Assembly (NCBI GenBank): GCA_016281675.1 | Contig: JAEEJD010000062.1 | Span: 1 to 5,191, forward strand | Reading direction: 5' to 3' | Length of the DNA stretch: 5,191 nt | Source: Lachnospiraceae bacterium | Lineage (GTDB): Bacteria > Bacillota_A > Clostridia > Lachnospirales > Lachnospiraceae | Translations under genes and position numbers: made by a program | The notes under the pieces: model-generated | The model's database searches: none | Told to the model about the DNA's origin: nothing | What the model saw: the letters and a program-made list of their open reading frames with translations, nothing else | Shown here: piece after piece, positions 1-5,191 of the stretch | Layout: each line of letters opens with the position of its first letter | Position numbering within the stretch: the first letter of the stretch is position 1

Positions 1-396
1 CTGGACGGTGGTCATTCCGAGAGATGCGCTTCCTTCATATTGTATGGCAGGGATTCCGGCAAGTGCGCCGCGGACAAGATCCGCCATCTCGGCCGTGCCC
101 CAGAACGAGAACACTATTAAGCTCGCCGCTTCAGCGGACATATTGATTCCGAGCGCCTTTGTCGTCCCGAAATACACTATGAAGAGAAGTACCAGCTGTG
201 GCAGTATCCGGACGATCTCAAGATAAACCCTGAAAATTGCAGTAACAGCGCGATTTTTGAGTGCGACAAGCACTCCGATCACGACTCCGAGCACAATGCT
301 GATCGCAACGGATATCAGGCTTATCTTCAGTGCGACACCGAGTCCCTCAAGGAGCCGCATCATGTTATTTCCTTTTAACAGAACTTCAAATCCCAT
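1..396 (-). CDS. PAAT-family amino-acid ABC transporter permease (partial, 3' end beyond window)
   Basis: This is an inner-membrane permease subunit of a polar-amino-acid ABC importer. The reading frame is open from ATG at 396 down to position 1 (132 codons) with no stop, so the C-terminal part lies outside the window. Visible features are an N-terminal segment GNNMMRLLEGL, a hydrophobic helix around residues 25-46, the family segment RILPQLVLLFIVYFG (residues 63-77, equivalent to the RGTPLLVQLF motif of relatives), and the start of the cytoplasmic EAA coupling loop (EGSASLGMTT, 121-130), where the window cuts it. It follows the upstream permease by 3 nt in the same frame, which suggests translational coupling and a heterodimer of two PAAT permeases, as in HisQ/HisM or GltJ/GltK. 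The start at 396 is preferred over ATG 363 because relatives carry the F-x-GNN-x-x-R segment. Family assignment is firm. The substrate is not readable from this subunit. Confidence 0.9.
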   Translation of the reverse strand, partial: MGFEVLLKGNNMMRLLEGLGVALKISLISVAISIVLGVVIGVLVALKNRAVTAIFRVYLEIVRILPQLVLLFIVYFGTTKALGINMSAEAASLIVFSFWGTAEMADLVRGALAGIPAIQYEGSASLGMTTVQ

Positions 397-408
397 GGCT
401 TACGCTCC
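361..408 (-). promoter_or_regulatory. Two competing ribosome binding site/start pairs for the last permease
   Basis: Two start sites are plausible. GGAG at 408-405 lies 8 nt before ATG 396 and is inside the last codons of the upstream permease. AAAAGGA at 376-370 lies 6 nt before tandem ATGs at 363 and 360. The longer form keeps the N-terminal GNN segment typical of the family, so it is the preferred start. The internal one may be a secondary site. Confidence 0.5.
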
Positions 409-1059
409 AAACGACCCGAGTCTTGCCCGTTTTTCGAGCCAGCTTCCGATGATCGATACCGGAAGCAGCATTACAATATAGAATATGACGAGCATAAAAA
501 GTGCCTCGGTCGTATCGTAATACAACCCGATCAGATCCTTTGCCGTAAACATAAGGTCCATCAGACTGATAGCCGAGAAAACGCTCGTCTCTTTCAGCAG
601 GAAAATCACATTCGCAACTATCGCGGGAACGCTTAGTGACAGCGCTTCGGGAAAGATCACGGACGTAAACATCTGCCTTTTGACCATTCCGAGCGCCATG
701 GCGCTTTCCGTCTGCGAGACGGGTATCGCCTCCAGCCCGCTTCTGAAGCCCTCGGCCATGTAGCTTCCTCCGAGAAGCCCCAGCCCAAGAGCTCCGCAGA
801 CCTGTGCGCTCATCGATATCCCGATCTTCGGAAGTGCGAAATAGATAAAGAAAAGCTGCACGAGAAGCGGAGTGTTGCGGAACAGTTCAACATACACTTT
901 TGCCACTTTGCAAAGAACGGGCACGCGAAAGTGCATGGCAAAAGCCGTAAGTACACCGATCACAAGCGACAGGGCGATCCCTATCCAGCCGATCTTTATC
1001 GTCAGTATGAATGCCTCCGTATACAGGGGCATATATGAACGTATTACTTCAAGATCCAT
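400..1059 (-). CDS. PAAT-family (HisM/GlnP-type) amino-acid ABC transporter permease
   Basis: A 219-residue integral membrane subunit of a polar-amino-acid ABC importer, of normal length for the family. Sequence marks are a first hydrophobic helix at about residues 20-40, the hallmark VELFRNTPLLVQLFFIYF (57-74), the GGSYMAEGFRSGLEAIP segment (97-113), the EAA loop ESAMALGM...IFPEAL (118-140) that docks onto the ATPase, and LLKETSVFSAIS (154-165) followed by C-terminal helices. The ATG at 1059 has AGGA (1069-1066) 6 nt upstream, overlapping the TAG of the preceding metI gene, with an 8-nt gap. It is followed after 3 nt by a second PAAT permease. The pair probably forms one heterodimeric channel. 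The oddity is context: the only ATPase visible is of the MetN type, not the GlnQ/HisP type normally found with PAAT permeases. Confidence 0.95.
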   Translation of the reverse strand: MDLEVIRSYMPLYTEAFILTIKIGWIGIALSLVIGVLTAFAMHFRVPVLCKVAKVYVELFRNTPLLVQLFFIYFALPKIGISMSAQVCGALGLGLLGGSYMAEGFRSGLEAIPVSQTESAMALGMVKRQMFTSVIFPEALSLSVPAIVANVIFLLKETSVFSAISLMDLMFTAKDLIGLYYDTTEALFMLVIFYIVMLLPVSIIGSWLEKRARLGSFGA

Positions 1060-1067
1060 GAACGATC

Positions 1068-1727
1068 CTATCTTTTTCTCTTATCAAATTTCATCGATAT
1101 TCCGGTACCGACATTCTGGATGATCTGGAATATGACGATCAGCAGTACAACCGTGATTATCATTATATCGGTCTGCCACCTGTAATAACCGTATCTGACC
1201 GCGATATCTCCGAGTCCGCCGCCGCCTACGGTTCCGCTCATTGCGGAGTATCCGAGAAGAAGGCCGGTCGTTATCGTAAATCCGGTCAAAAGCGATGTCC
1301 TAGCCTCAACAAGGAGTACCTTGAAAATGATCTGGATATTGCTCGCACCCATTGATTTGGCTGCCTCGATGACACCCGTGTCAACATCGTTGAGCGAAGA
1401 CTCCACAACTCTTGCGATGTACGGAGCCGCGCAGATAACGAGCGGCACTATCGTTGCGGTTGATCCGTAGCTTTGGCCCACGATCATCCTTGTAAACGGG
1501 ATGAGCAGGATCAGCAGGATCAGAAACGGTATGGACCTTATGATATTGATGATAAAATCACATACGCGGTATATAGCCTTATTGGGGCGAAGTCCCTTTT
1601 CATTCGACACAAAGAGAAGGATTCCGAGCGGAAGTCCCAGGCAGTAGCCTATTATCACGGAGCCGAATGTCATATAGAGTGTATCCCTTATACCCTCAAG
1701 GAGCATCTGTATAACCTGTGAATTCAT
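1068..1727 (-). CDS. metI: MetI-type methionine ABC transporter permease
   Basis: A 219-residue permease of the methionine-uptake (MetNIQ) family, close to the usual length. It normally works as a homodimer with two MetN ATPases. Diagnostic segments are TLYMT (16-20), NIIRSIPFLILLILLIPFTR (61-80), APYIARVVESSL (101-112), EAAKSMGASNIQIIFKVLL (121-139, the EAA loop), GYSAMSGTVGGGGLGDIAVRYG (159-180) and a final hydrophobic helix (189-203). Its ATG overlaps the metN stop codon as ATGA, with a strong GGAGGTGA 7 nt upstream, so translation is coupled to metN. One oddity is that the Pro usually found at the end of the EAA loop (LLPEA in relatives) is Val140 here (LLVEA). Family assignment is firm. 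Methionine as the actual substrate is inferred from the family. Confidence 0.96.
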   Translation of the reverse strand: MNSQVIQMLLEGIRDTLYMTFGSVIIGYCLGLPLGILLFVSNEKGLRPNKAIYRVCDFIINIIRSIPFLILLILLIPFTRMIVGQSYGSTATIVPLVICAAPYIARVVESSLNDVDTGVIEAAKSMGASNIQIIFKVLLVEARTSLLTGFTITTGLLLGYSAMSGTVGGGGLGDIAVRYGYYRWQTDIMIITVVLLIVIFQIIQNVGTGISMKFDKRKR

Positions 1728-2734
1728 TCTTCAGTCACCTCCGTAACACTTAATCCCGACTCTTTGAAATGATCTATGATACTGTTCTGTATATCCTCTC
1801 CTTCGGGAAGTCCGAGTATCATCTCTCCGACCGCCTTGCCGTTAACATTTCTCGTATCCGCACGCAGAATGTTCATCGGCACCTGAAGCTTTAGGATCGT
1901 GTTCGCTATAACAGGCTCGTATGCCGAGTTCTCCTGGAACACTATCCTGATCTTTCTCTCGGCATGAAGGCTCGAAAGCGGAGTGTAGCGGATCTCCCTG
2001 CCCGATATGAGTTCCTTGGCGGCATCCGATCTGGGATCCTTGAATATCTGCTCGACATCACCCGACTCTACAAGGCGTCCGCTGTCGATTATGGCGACCT
2101 TTTTGCACACATCCGTAACGACCGACATCTGATGAGTGATGATCACTATCGTGATGCCAAACTTTTCGTTGATCTCGCGAAGAAGACTCAGGATCGACTC
2201 CGTTGTCTGCGGATCGAGGGCGCTCGTTGCCTCGTCGCACAGAAGGATCTGAGGGTTGGATGCAAGAGCACGGGCTATAGCGACTCTCTGCTTCTGTCCT
2301 CCCGAAAGCTGCGAAGGATATGATTTTTCCTTCTCTTCAAGATTGACGAGCTTAAGCAGTTCCCTGGCCCGCTCTCTGGCCTCTTTCTTCTTTTTCCCGG
2401 CGATCTCCAGCGGGAAACAGATATTGTCTATGACGTTCTTCTGTTCAAGGAGGTTGAAGTTCTGGAAGATCATGCCGATCTGGCTTCTCTTTTTGCGAAG
2501 CTCCTTCTCGGACAGTTCTTCCATATTGACGCCGTCGATCAGGACAACACCTTCCGAAGGCTTTTCCAGATAGTTGATGGATCTGACCAGCGTACTCTTG
2601 CCGGCACCGCTCATTCCTATGATGCCGAAGACGTCTCCTTTCTCGATCGAAAGGCTGACACCGTCAAGTGCCGTGATCGTGTGGCCTTCCATTTCGAACT
2701 TTTTCGTAAGGTTTTTGATCTCAATAATGCTCAT
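1724..2734 (-). CDS. metN: MetN-type ABC transporter ATPase with C-terminal NIL domain
   Basis: A 336-residue cytoplasmic ATPase that powers methionine-type uptake, of typical MetN length. The nucleotide-binding domain shows Walker A GMSGAGKST (40-48), Q-loop Gln91 (IFQNFNLL), signature LSGGQKQR (143-150), Walker B ILLCDE (163-168), D-loop SALD (171-174) and H-loop His201. Residues from about 255 to 331 form the ACT-like NIL domain (KIRIVFQENSAYEPVIA..., VPMNILRADTRNVNGKAVGEM). In E. coli MetN this domain binds cytosolic methionine and inhibits transport, so feedback inhibition is inferred here. The ATG at 2734 has GGAG 9 nt upstream. The gene follows the binding-protein gene after 83 nt containing a terminator-like hairpin, and overlaps metI by 4 nt. 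It is the only ATPase in the window although two permease classes are encoded. Whether it also drives the PAAT permeases cannot be decided from sequence. Confidence 0.97.
   Translation of the reverse strand: MSIIEIKNLTKKFEMEGHTITALDGVSLSIEKGDVFGIIGMSGAGKSTLVRSINYLEKPSEGVVLIDGVNMEELSEKELRKKRSQIGMIFQNFNLLEQKNVIDNICFPLEIAGKKKKEARERARELLKLVNLEEKEKSYPSQLSGGQKQRVAIARALASNPQILLCDEATSALDPQTTESILSLLREINEKFGITIVIITHQMSVVTDVCKKVAIIDSGRLVESGDVEQIFKDPRSDAAKELISGREIRYTPLSSLHAERKIRIVFQENSAYEPVIANTILKLQVPMNILRADTRNVNGKAVGEMILGLPEGEDIQNSIIDHFKESGLSVTEVTEE
1728..1742 (-). promoter_or_regulatory. Strong Shine-Dalgarno of metI inside the end of metN
   Basis: GGAGGTGA at 1742-1735 is almost a full anti-16S match and lies 7 nt before the metI ATG. 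It sits within the last codons of metN, whose TGA overlaps the ATG. This fixes the metI start and argues for coupled synthesis of ATPase and permease. Confidence 0.85.
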
Positions 2735-2764
2735 TCCGTGTATCTCCGTCTGAAATGTTCACTT

Positions 2765-2799
2765 AAAAAAATTGCGGGAGAGCGAAATGCCCTCCCGCA
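2765..2799 (-). terminator. Intrinsic terminator/attenuator between binding-protein gene and metN
   Basis: On the minus strand an 8-bp GC-rich stem, TGCGGGAG (2799-2792) with CTCCCGCA (2780-2773), closes an 11-nt loop that can add two further GC pairs after one mismatch. Seven T residues (2771-2765) follow one base after the stem. It starts about 18 nt after the stop codon of the solute-binding protein gene. No convincing promoter is visible in the 30 nt between it and metN, so partial read-through is the likely supply of metN and downstream mRNA. This would make the binding protein more abundant than the membrane subunits. Confidence 0.85.
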
Positions 2800-2817
2800 C
2801 ATTTTAATACATTTTTG

Positions 2818-4497
2818 TTATTTTTCAAAGAAGATAACGGCGCCGTCGTATTTGTCGGTGATGAACTTCTTGATGTCATCGGAACGAAGTACCGAAACGA
2901 GAGCTTTGATCTTGTCCGTATTCTCATTTCCCTGATATACGCCGATGATGTTAACGTATGTCTTGGCTGCAACGGAATCGCTCTTCTCGTATGCGATCGA
3001 ATCCTTTCCTACCGAGTAACCGGCTTCAAGTGCGTAGTTACCGTTAAGTACGACATATTCGACTTCGTTTACGACTCTTGCGACCTGAGCCGCCTCAAGT
3101 TCTACAAACTTGATGTTGTGAGGATTCTCGGCGATATCGTTTACTGTAGCCGTAAGGTCAGCGCCGTCCTTGAGCTTTAAGAGTCCGTTATCCTGCAGGA
3201 GCAGAAGCGCTCTTGCCTCGTTTGTGGTATCGTTGGGAACCGCGATGCTGTCGCCGTCAGCGATCTCGTCAAGGCTCTTCTTCTTGCCGGGATAGATACC
3301 GAACGGCTCATAGTGGATGTCGCCCGCATCTACGATGTGTGTTCCCTGCTCTTCGTTGAAGCTGTTAAGATAAGGAATGTGCTCCATGTAGTTTGCATCG
3401 AACTCGCCGGATTCAACTACGAGGTTGGGCTGAACGTAGTCCTCGAATTCCACGATGTCGAGATTGTATCCGTAATCCTTGAGGATCTCGGCTGCCTTTG
3501 CAAGGATCTCCGCATGGGGAACGGGTGAAGCCGCGATCTTGATCGTCTCGCCGTTACCGGGCTTGATGTCAAGGGCCGAAGCATCGCCTGTATTCTCAGC
3601 AGACGCCTCTACCGCCGCCTGGCCGCCTTCCACAACAAGTGTGTCTTCGTAGTCTTTTCCGTATGTGTCAATGAGTGTTGCTTCATAATCGGCATGGAAG
3701 AAGTTCTCTTTGCCAAGTGTCTTGATCTCTTCGTTAAGCCAATCGAGAAGTGTGCTGTTACCCTTTGAAACAGCGGGAGCGATCGTATCCTGGCTTCCGA
3801 GTGAAGGTATACCTACAACATAACCGGGATTCTCGAGTGAGTATGCGATAACCTCTGTGTTATCGTTCGCCCATGCAACGCCCGTACCGTTCTCAAATGA
3901 TGTCTTTGCTGTTGCATATGTGTCAAACTTCTGAAGCTTGATGTCGGGATAGTTCTTCTCAAGGTATGTCTCTGCTGTAGTGCCGGAGATAACGATGATC
4001 TGATCGTCACCTTTTACCTGATCGAGGCTCTCGATCACGTTGTCCTCATGTGAAACAACACCGAGTGCAACATTCATATAAGGAAGTGCAAAATCAACCT
4101 TCTCCGCTCTCTCATCCGTTACGGTGAAGTTTGCAAGGATGATATCGACTTTACCTGTCTCAAGATATTCAACCCTGCTTGCCGCTTCCGTTGATACGTA
4201 ATTGATCTCGACTCCGAGATCCTTACCTATCCTCTCTGCAAAGTAAACATCGTATCCCTGATATGCACCGTTCTCATCCACATAACCGAACGGGTTCTTA
4301 TCGGAAAATACACCGATGTTTATCTTGCCGCTTTCCTTGATCTCATCAAGTGTTCTGTAGACTGCATCTCCTTTTGATGCTTCCGCTTCTCCCGAACCGG
4401 CGGCAGGCTGCACGCCCGTGCATCCTGTAAGCGCTCCGAGACTGAGTATCAATGCTGCTGCGCTTACCAACACTTTTTTAATGCTATACTTTTTCAT
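2818..4497 (-). CDS. Fused dual solute-binding lipoprotein: PAAT (SBP_bac_3) domain + MetQ/NlpA domain
   Basis: A 559-residue lipoprotein, about twice the length of a single amino-acid binding protein. It has a basic N-terminus (MKKYSIKK), a hydrophobic core and lipobox LTGC with Cys26 as the lipidated residue, so it should be anchored outside the membrane. Residues about 47-292 are a complete PAAT binding domain: GYDVYFAERIG (81-91), VDIILANFTVTDERAEKVDF (117-136) with Arg130 at the position that binds the ligand carboxylate in HisJ/GlnH relatives, SGTT (171-174), and DNT (212-214) with Asp212 at the amino-group-binding position. Residues 293-315 are a polar Ala/Glu/Gly-rich linker. Residues 316-559 are a complete MetQ/NlpA domain: KIAASPVPHAEIL (320-332), YMEHIPYLN (370-378), EPFGIYPGK (397-405), PNDTTNEARALLLLQ (421-435), NGNYALEAG (485-493). 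The second domain has no signal or lipobox of its own. Start is supported by AAAGGAGAG 6 nt upstream. Ligands are inferred to be two amino acids, one probably methionine-like. Confidence 0.96.
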   Translation of the reverse strand: MKKYSIKKVLVSAAALILSLGALTGCTGVQPAAGSGEAEASKGDAVYRTLDEIKESGKINIGVFSDKNPFGYVDENGAYQGYDVYFAERIGKDLGVEINYVSTEAASRVEYLETGKVDIILANFTVTDERAEKVDFALPYMNVALGVVSHEDNVIESLDQVKGDDQIIVISGTTAETYLEKNYPDIKLQKFDTYATAKTSFENGTGVAWANDNTEVIAYSLENPGYVVGIPSLGSQDTIAPAVSKGNSTLLDWLNEEIKTLGKENFFHADYEATLIDTYGKDYEDTLVVEGGQAAVEASAENTGDASALDIKPGNGETIKIAASPVPHAEILAKAAEILKDYGYNLDIVEFEDYVQPNLVVESGEFDANYMEHIPYLNSFNEEQGTHIVDAGDIHYEPFGIYPGKKKSLDEIADGDSIAVPNDTTNEARALLLLQDNGLLKLKDGADLTATVNDIAENPHNIKFVELEAAQVARVVNEVEYVVLNGNYALEAGYSVGKDSIAYEKSDSVAAKTYVNIIGVYQGNENTDKIKALVSVLRSDDIKKFITDKYDGAVIFFEK

Positions 4498-4503
4498 AAT
4501 ATT

Positions 4504-4512
4504 CTCTCCTTT
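4504..4512 (-). promoter_or_regulatory. Ribosome binding site of the fused binding-protein gene
   Basis: AAAGGAGAG on the minus strand ends 6 nt before ATG 4497. It is a strong site. Together with the signal peptide it leaves no doubt about the start codon. Confidence 0.9.
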
Positions 4513-4534
4513 CTCATCTTCAATGTTGGATTGA

Positions 4535-4555
4535 GTGAATGATAACTCGTTTCAC
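4535..4555. promoter_or_regulatory. Inverted repeat over the -10 element (candidate operator)
   Basis: GTGAA (4535-4539) and TTCAC (4551-4555) form a perfect 5-bp inverted repeat with an 11-nt centre that includes nearly all of the -10 hexamer. The half-site spacing of one to two helical turns and the position suit a repressor site. The arms are short, so chance is possible, and no regulator is identified. Confidence 0.35.
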
Positions 4556-4567
4556 CTAGTATGTCAA
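4539..4567 (-). promoter_or_regulatory. Sigma-A promoter of the transporter operon
   Basis: On the minus strand there is a perfect -35 TTGACA (4567-4562), a 17-nt spacer and -10 TATCAT (4544-4539, one mismatch to TATAAT). An A/T-rich tract directly upstream of the -35 (about 4573-4590) resembles an UP element. Transcription should start near 4532, giving a leader of only about 35 nt. That is too short for a SAM riboswitch or T-box, so control is expected at the promoter itself. Confidence 0.88.
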
Positions 4568-4572
4568 TAGGT
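4554..4572. promoter_or_regulatory. Inverted repeat over the -35 element (candidate operator)
   Basis: ACCTA (4554-4558) and TAGGT (4568-4572) form a perfect 5-bp inverted repeat with a 9-nt centre that contains the whole -35 hexamer (TGTCAA on the plus strand). A partial copy of the left half, ACCTATTATG, recurs at 4606-4615 beside the divergent gene. This is a candidate regulator site, not tied to any known family. Confidence 0.35.
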
Positions 4573-4611
4573 TTTTGGAAAAAATTTTTATATTTCACTT
4601 TTTATACCTAT

Positions 4612-4632
4612 TATGATACTATTTTATAAGGA
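4612..4632 (+). promoter_or_regulatory. Possible -10 element and ribosome binding site of the divergent receiver gene
   Basis: AAGGA at 4628-4632 lies 8 nt before ATG 4641 and is a good ribosome binding site. A -10-like TATGAT at 4612-4617 lies at a reasonable distance, but no good -35 is seen 16-18 nt upstream, so the promoter call is weak. It may need an activator or use another sigma factor. Confidence 0.35.
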
Positions 4633-4640
4633 AACCGATT

Positions 4641-5191
4641 ATGGAAGACGATATTTTCTTACAGCTTTCCAACTTAATAGACGGTAATTCGGGAAAGTCA
4701 CCGTCGTTTTCGTCCGGGCCGGCCACGCCGTACGGCGCTCCGGATTCAACGATGTTCTCGACGGACCATATGATCTCTCCCGATATCAAGCCGAAGAAGG
4801 CTGTCTCTGACAGGCATACGATCGTGATACTGGACGATGATTTTTCGACACTTGATCTGATGAAGATCTATCTCCAGCGTGATTATGAGGTCGCATTGTT
4901 CGATAATCCCAAGAATGCGATTTTCTATCTTAATTCCACTGTACCCGATATCATATTCATCGACTGCTACCTGGATGTCATGTCCACAAGGCGTGTTCTT
5001 GAGATAATCAGATCGTACCGGGAACTGGCAAACGTTCCGATCATTTATCTGGCGGAGCCGTCGGAAAAGGCTGCGATCGAAGGAAAACTTCCCGAAGACG
5101 TTTCCGATATCATACCGAGACCCGTTAAACGCGGCGATCTGCAGAGGATCCTGGATTCGTACATCACGGAGAGCGATGAGGATGAAGGCGA
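4641..5191 (+). CDS. Receiver-domain (CheY-like) protein with divergent switch residues, partial at 3' end
   Basis: Open frame of 183 codons from ATG 4641 to the right edge without a stop, so the C-terminus is unseen. Residues 1-57 are a polar Ser/Pro/Asp-rich, probably disordered tail. Residues about 60-175 match a response-regulator receiver domain: IVILDDDFSTLDLMKIYL (61-78) with acidic pair Asp65/Asp66, and DIIFIDCYLD (103-112) with Asp108 as the expected phospho-acceptor. VPIIYLAEPS (132-141) has Ala138 where Thr/Ser is usual, and IIPRPVKRGDL (157-167) has Arg160 where the conserved Lys is usual. The usual MP-x-MDG segment after the acceptor Asp is replaced by LDVMST. An acidic stretch (177-182) follows. 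No output domain is visible within the window. It is transcribed away from the transporter operon, and a functional link to it is not shown. It could be a stand-alone regulator, a hybrid protein or a pseudo-receiver. Confidence 0.88.
   Translation, partial: MEDDIFLQLSNLIDGNSGKSPSFSSGPATPYGAPDSTMFSTDHMISPDIKPKKAVSDRHTIVILDDDFSTLDLMKIYLQRDYEVALFDNPKNAIFYLNSTVPDIIFIDCYLDVMSTRRVLEIIRSYRELANVPIIYLAEPSEKAAIEGKLPEDVSDIIPRPVKRGDLQRILDSYITESDEDEG

Noticed and set aside
1964..2323. 119-codon plus-strand open frame within metN
   Set aside because: It lies antisense to the conserved ATPase core, including the signature and Walker B region. Its translation resembles no known family, and no ribosome binding site or promoter stands out.
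2256..2573. 105-codon plus-strand open frame with a Ser/Phe/Leu-rich product
   Set aside because: The composition is what results from reading the reverse of Glu/Lys/Arg-rich ATPase codons. There is no family similarity and no expression signals.
2815..3180. 121-codon plus-strand open frame opposite the MetQ-domain coding region
   Set aside because: It is antisense to highly conserved MetQ sequence, and its start lies in the terminator-proximal AT stretch. Its codon pattern mirrors the coding strand, so it is best read as a shadow.
3500..3650. Hypothesis that the 559-residue protein is a sequencing or assembly merger of two genes
   Set aside because: The frame is continuous through a plausible polar linker. 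There is no second signal peptide, lipobox, ribosome binding site or stop remnant at the junction.
3813..4010. 65-codon minus-strand open frame in another frame of the binding-protein gene
   Set aside because: It lies fully inside the PAAT domain coding sequence, has a Thr/Arg/His-rich product without recognisable motifs, and shows no independent start signals.
4498..4540. SAM riboswitch or T-box leader ahead of the methionine-type operon
   Set aside because: The promoter at 4539-4567 leaves only about 35 nt of leader, which is too short for either element. No matching conserved stems are seen.
4575..4608. Plus-strand promoter TTGGAA with TATACC
   Set aside because: The spacing is 22 nt and both hexamers are poor matches, so this is not a credible sigma-A promoter.

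Overview
The window looks like a chromosomal segment of an anaerobic Bacillota species, most likely a Clostridia/Lachnospiraceae-type organism. This is inferred from moderate GC content in the genes, strong GGAGG-type ribosome binding sites, a classic sigma-A promoter, AT-rich intergenic DNA, and the style of the lipoprotein and transporter sequences. The species cannot be named from the sequence.

Nearly everything from position 1 to 4567 is one minus-strand ABC amino-acid importer operon. In transcription order it encodes: (1) a 559-residue lipoprotein that fuses two different solute-binding proteins, an N-terminal polar-amino-acid (PAAT, SBP_bac_3) domain and a C-terminal MetQ/NlpA domain (4497-2818); (2) a MetN-type ATPase with a C-terminal NIL domain (2734-1724); (3) a MetI-type permease (1727-1068); (4) a PAAT-type (HisM/GlnP-like) permease (1059-400); (5) a second PAAT-type permease that runs off the left edge (396-<1). 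An intrinsic terminator-like hairpin with a T7 tract sits between genes 1 and 2 and probably sets excess binding protein over membrane parts. The last four genes are tightly packed (4-nt overlap, 8-nt gap, 3-nt gap), so they look translationally coupled.

The noteworthy point is the mixture. Methionine-importer parts (MetN, MetI, MetQ domain) and polar-amino-acid-importer parts (PAAT binding domain, two PAAT permeases) are interleaved in one operon, and the two binding proteins are covalently joined. Either two importers are co-expressed with a shared tethered receptor, or one MetN serves both permease types. What lies left of position 1, in particular whether a PAAT ATPase is there, is the key missing fact.

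The 143-nt intergenic region 4498-4640 carries a near-consensus promoter for the operon (TTGACA-N17-TATCAT) overlapped by two inverted repeats, and a partly matching repeat near the start of a divergent gene. The divergent plus-strand gene (4641 to the right edge) encodes a protein with a Ser/Pro-rich N-terminal tail and a CheY-like receiver domain. That domain keeps its phospho-acceptor Asp but has lost the conserved Thr/Ser and Lys switch residues.
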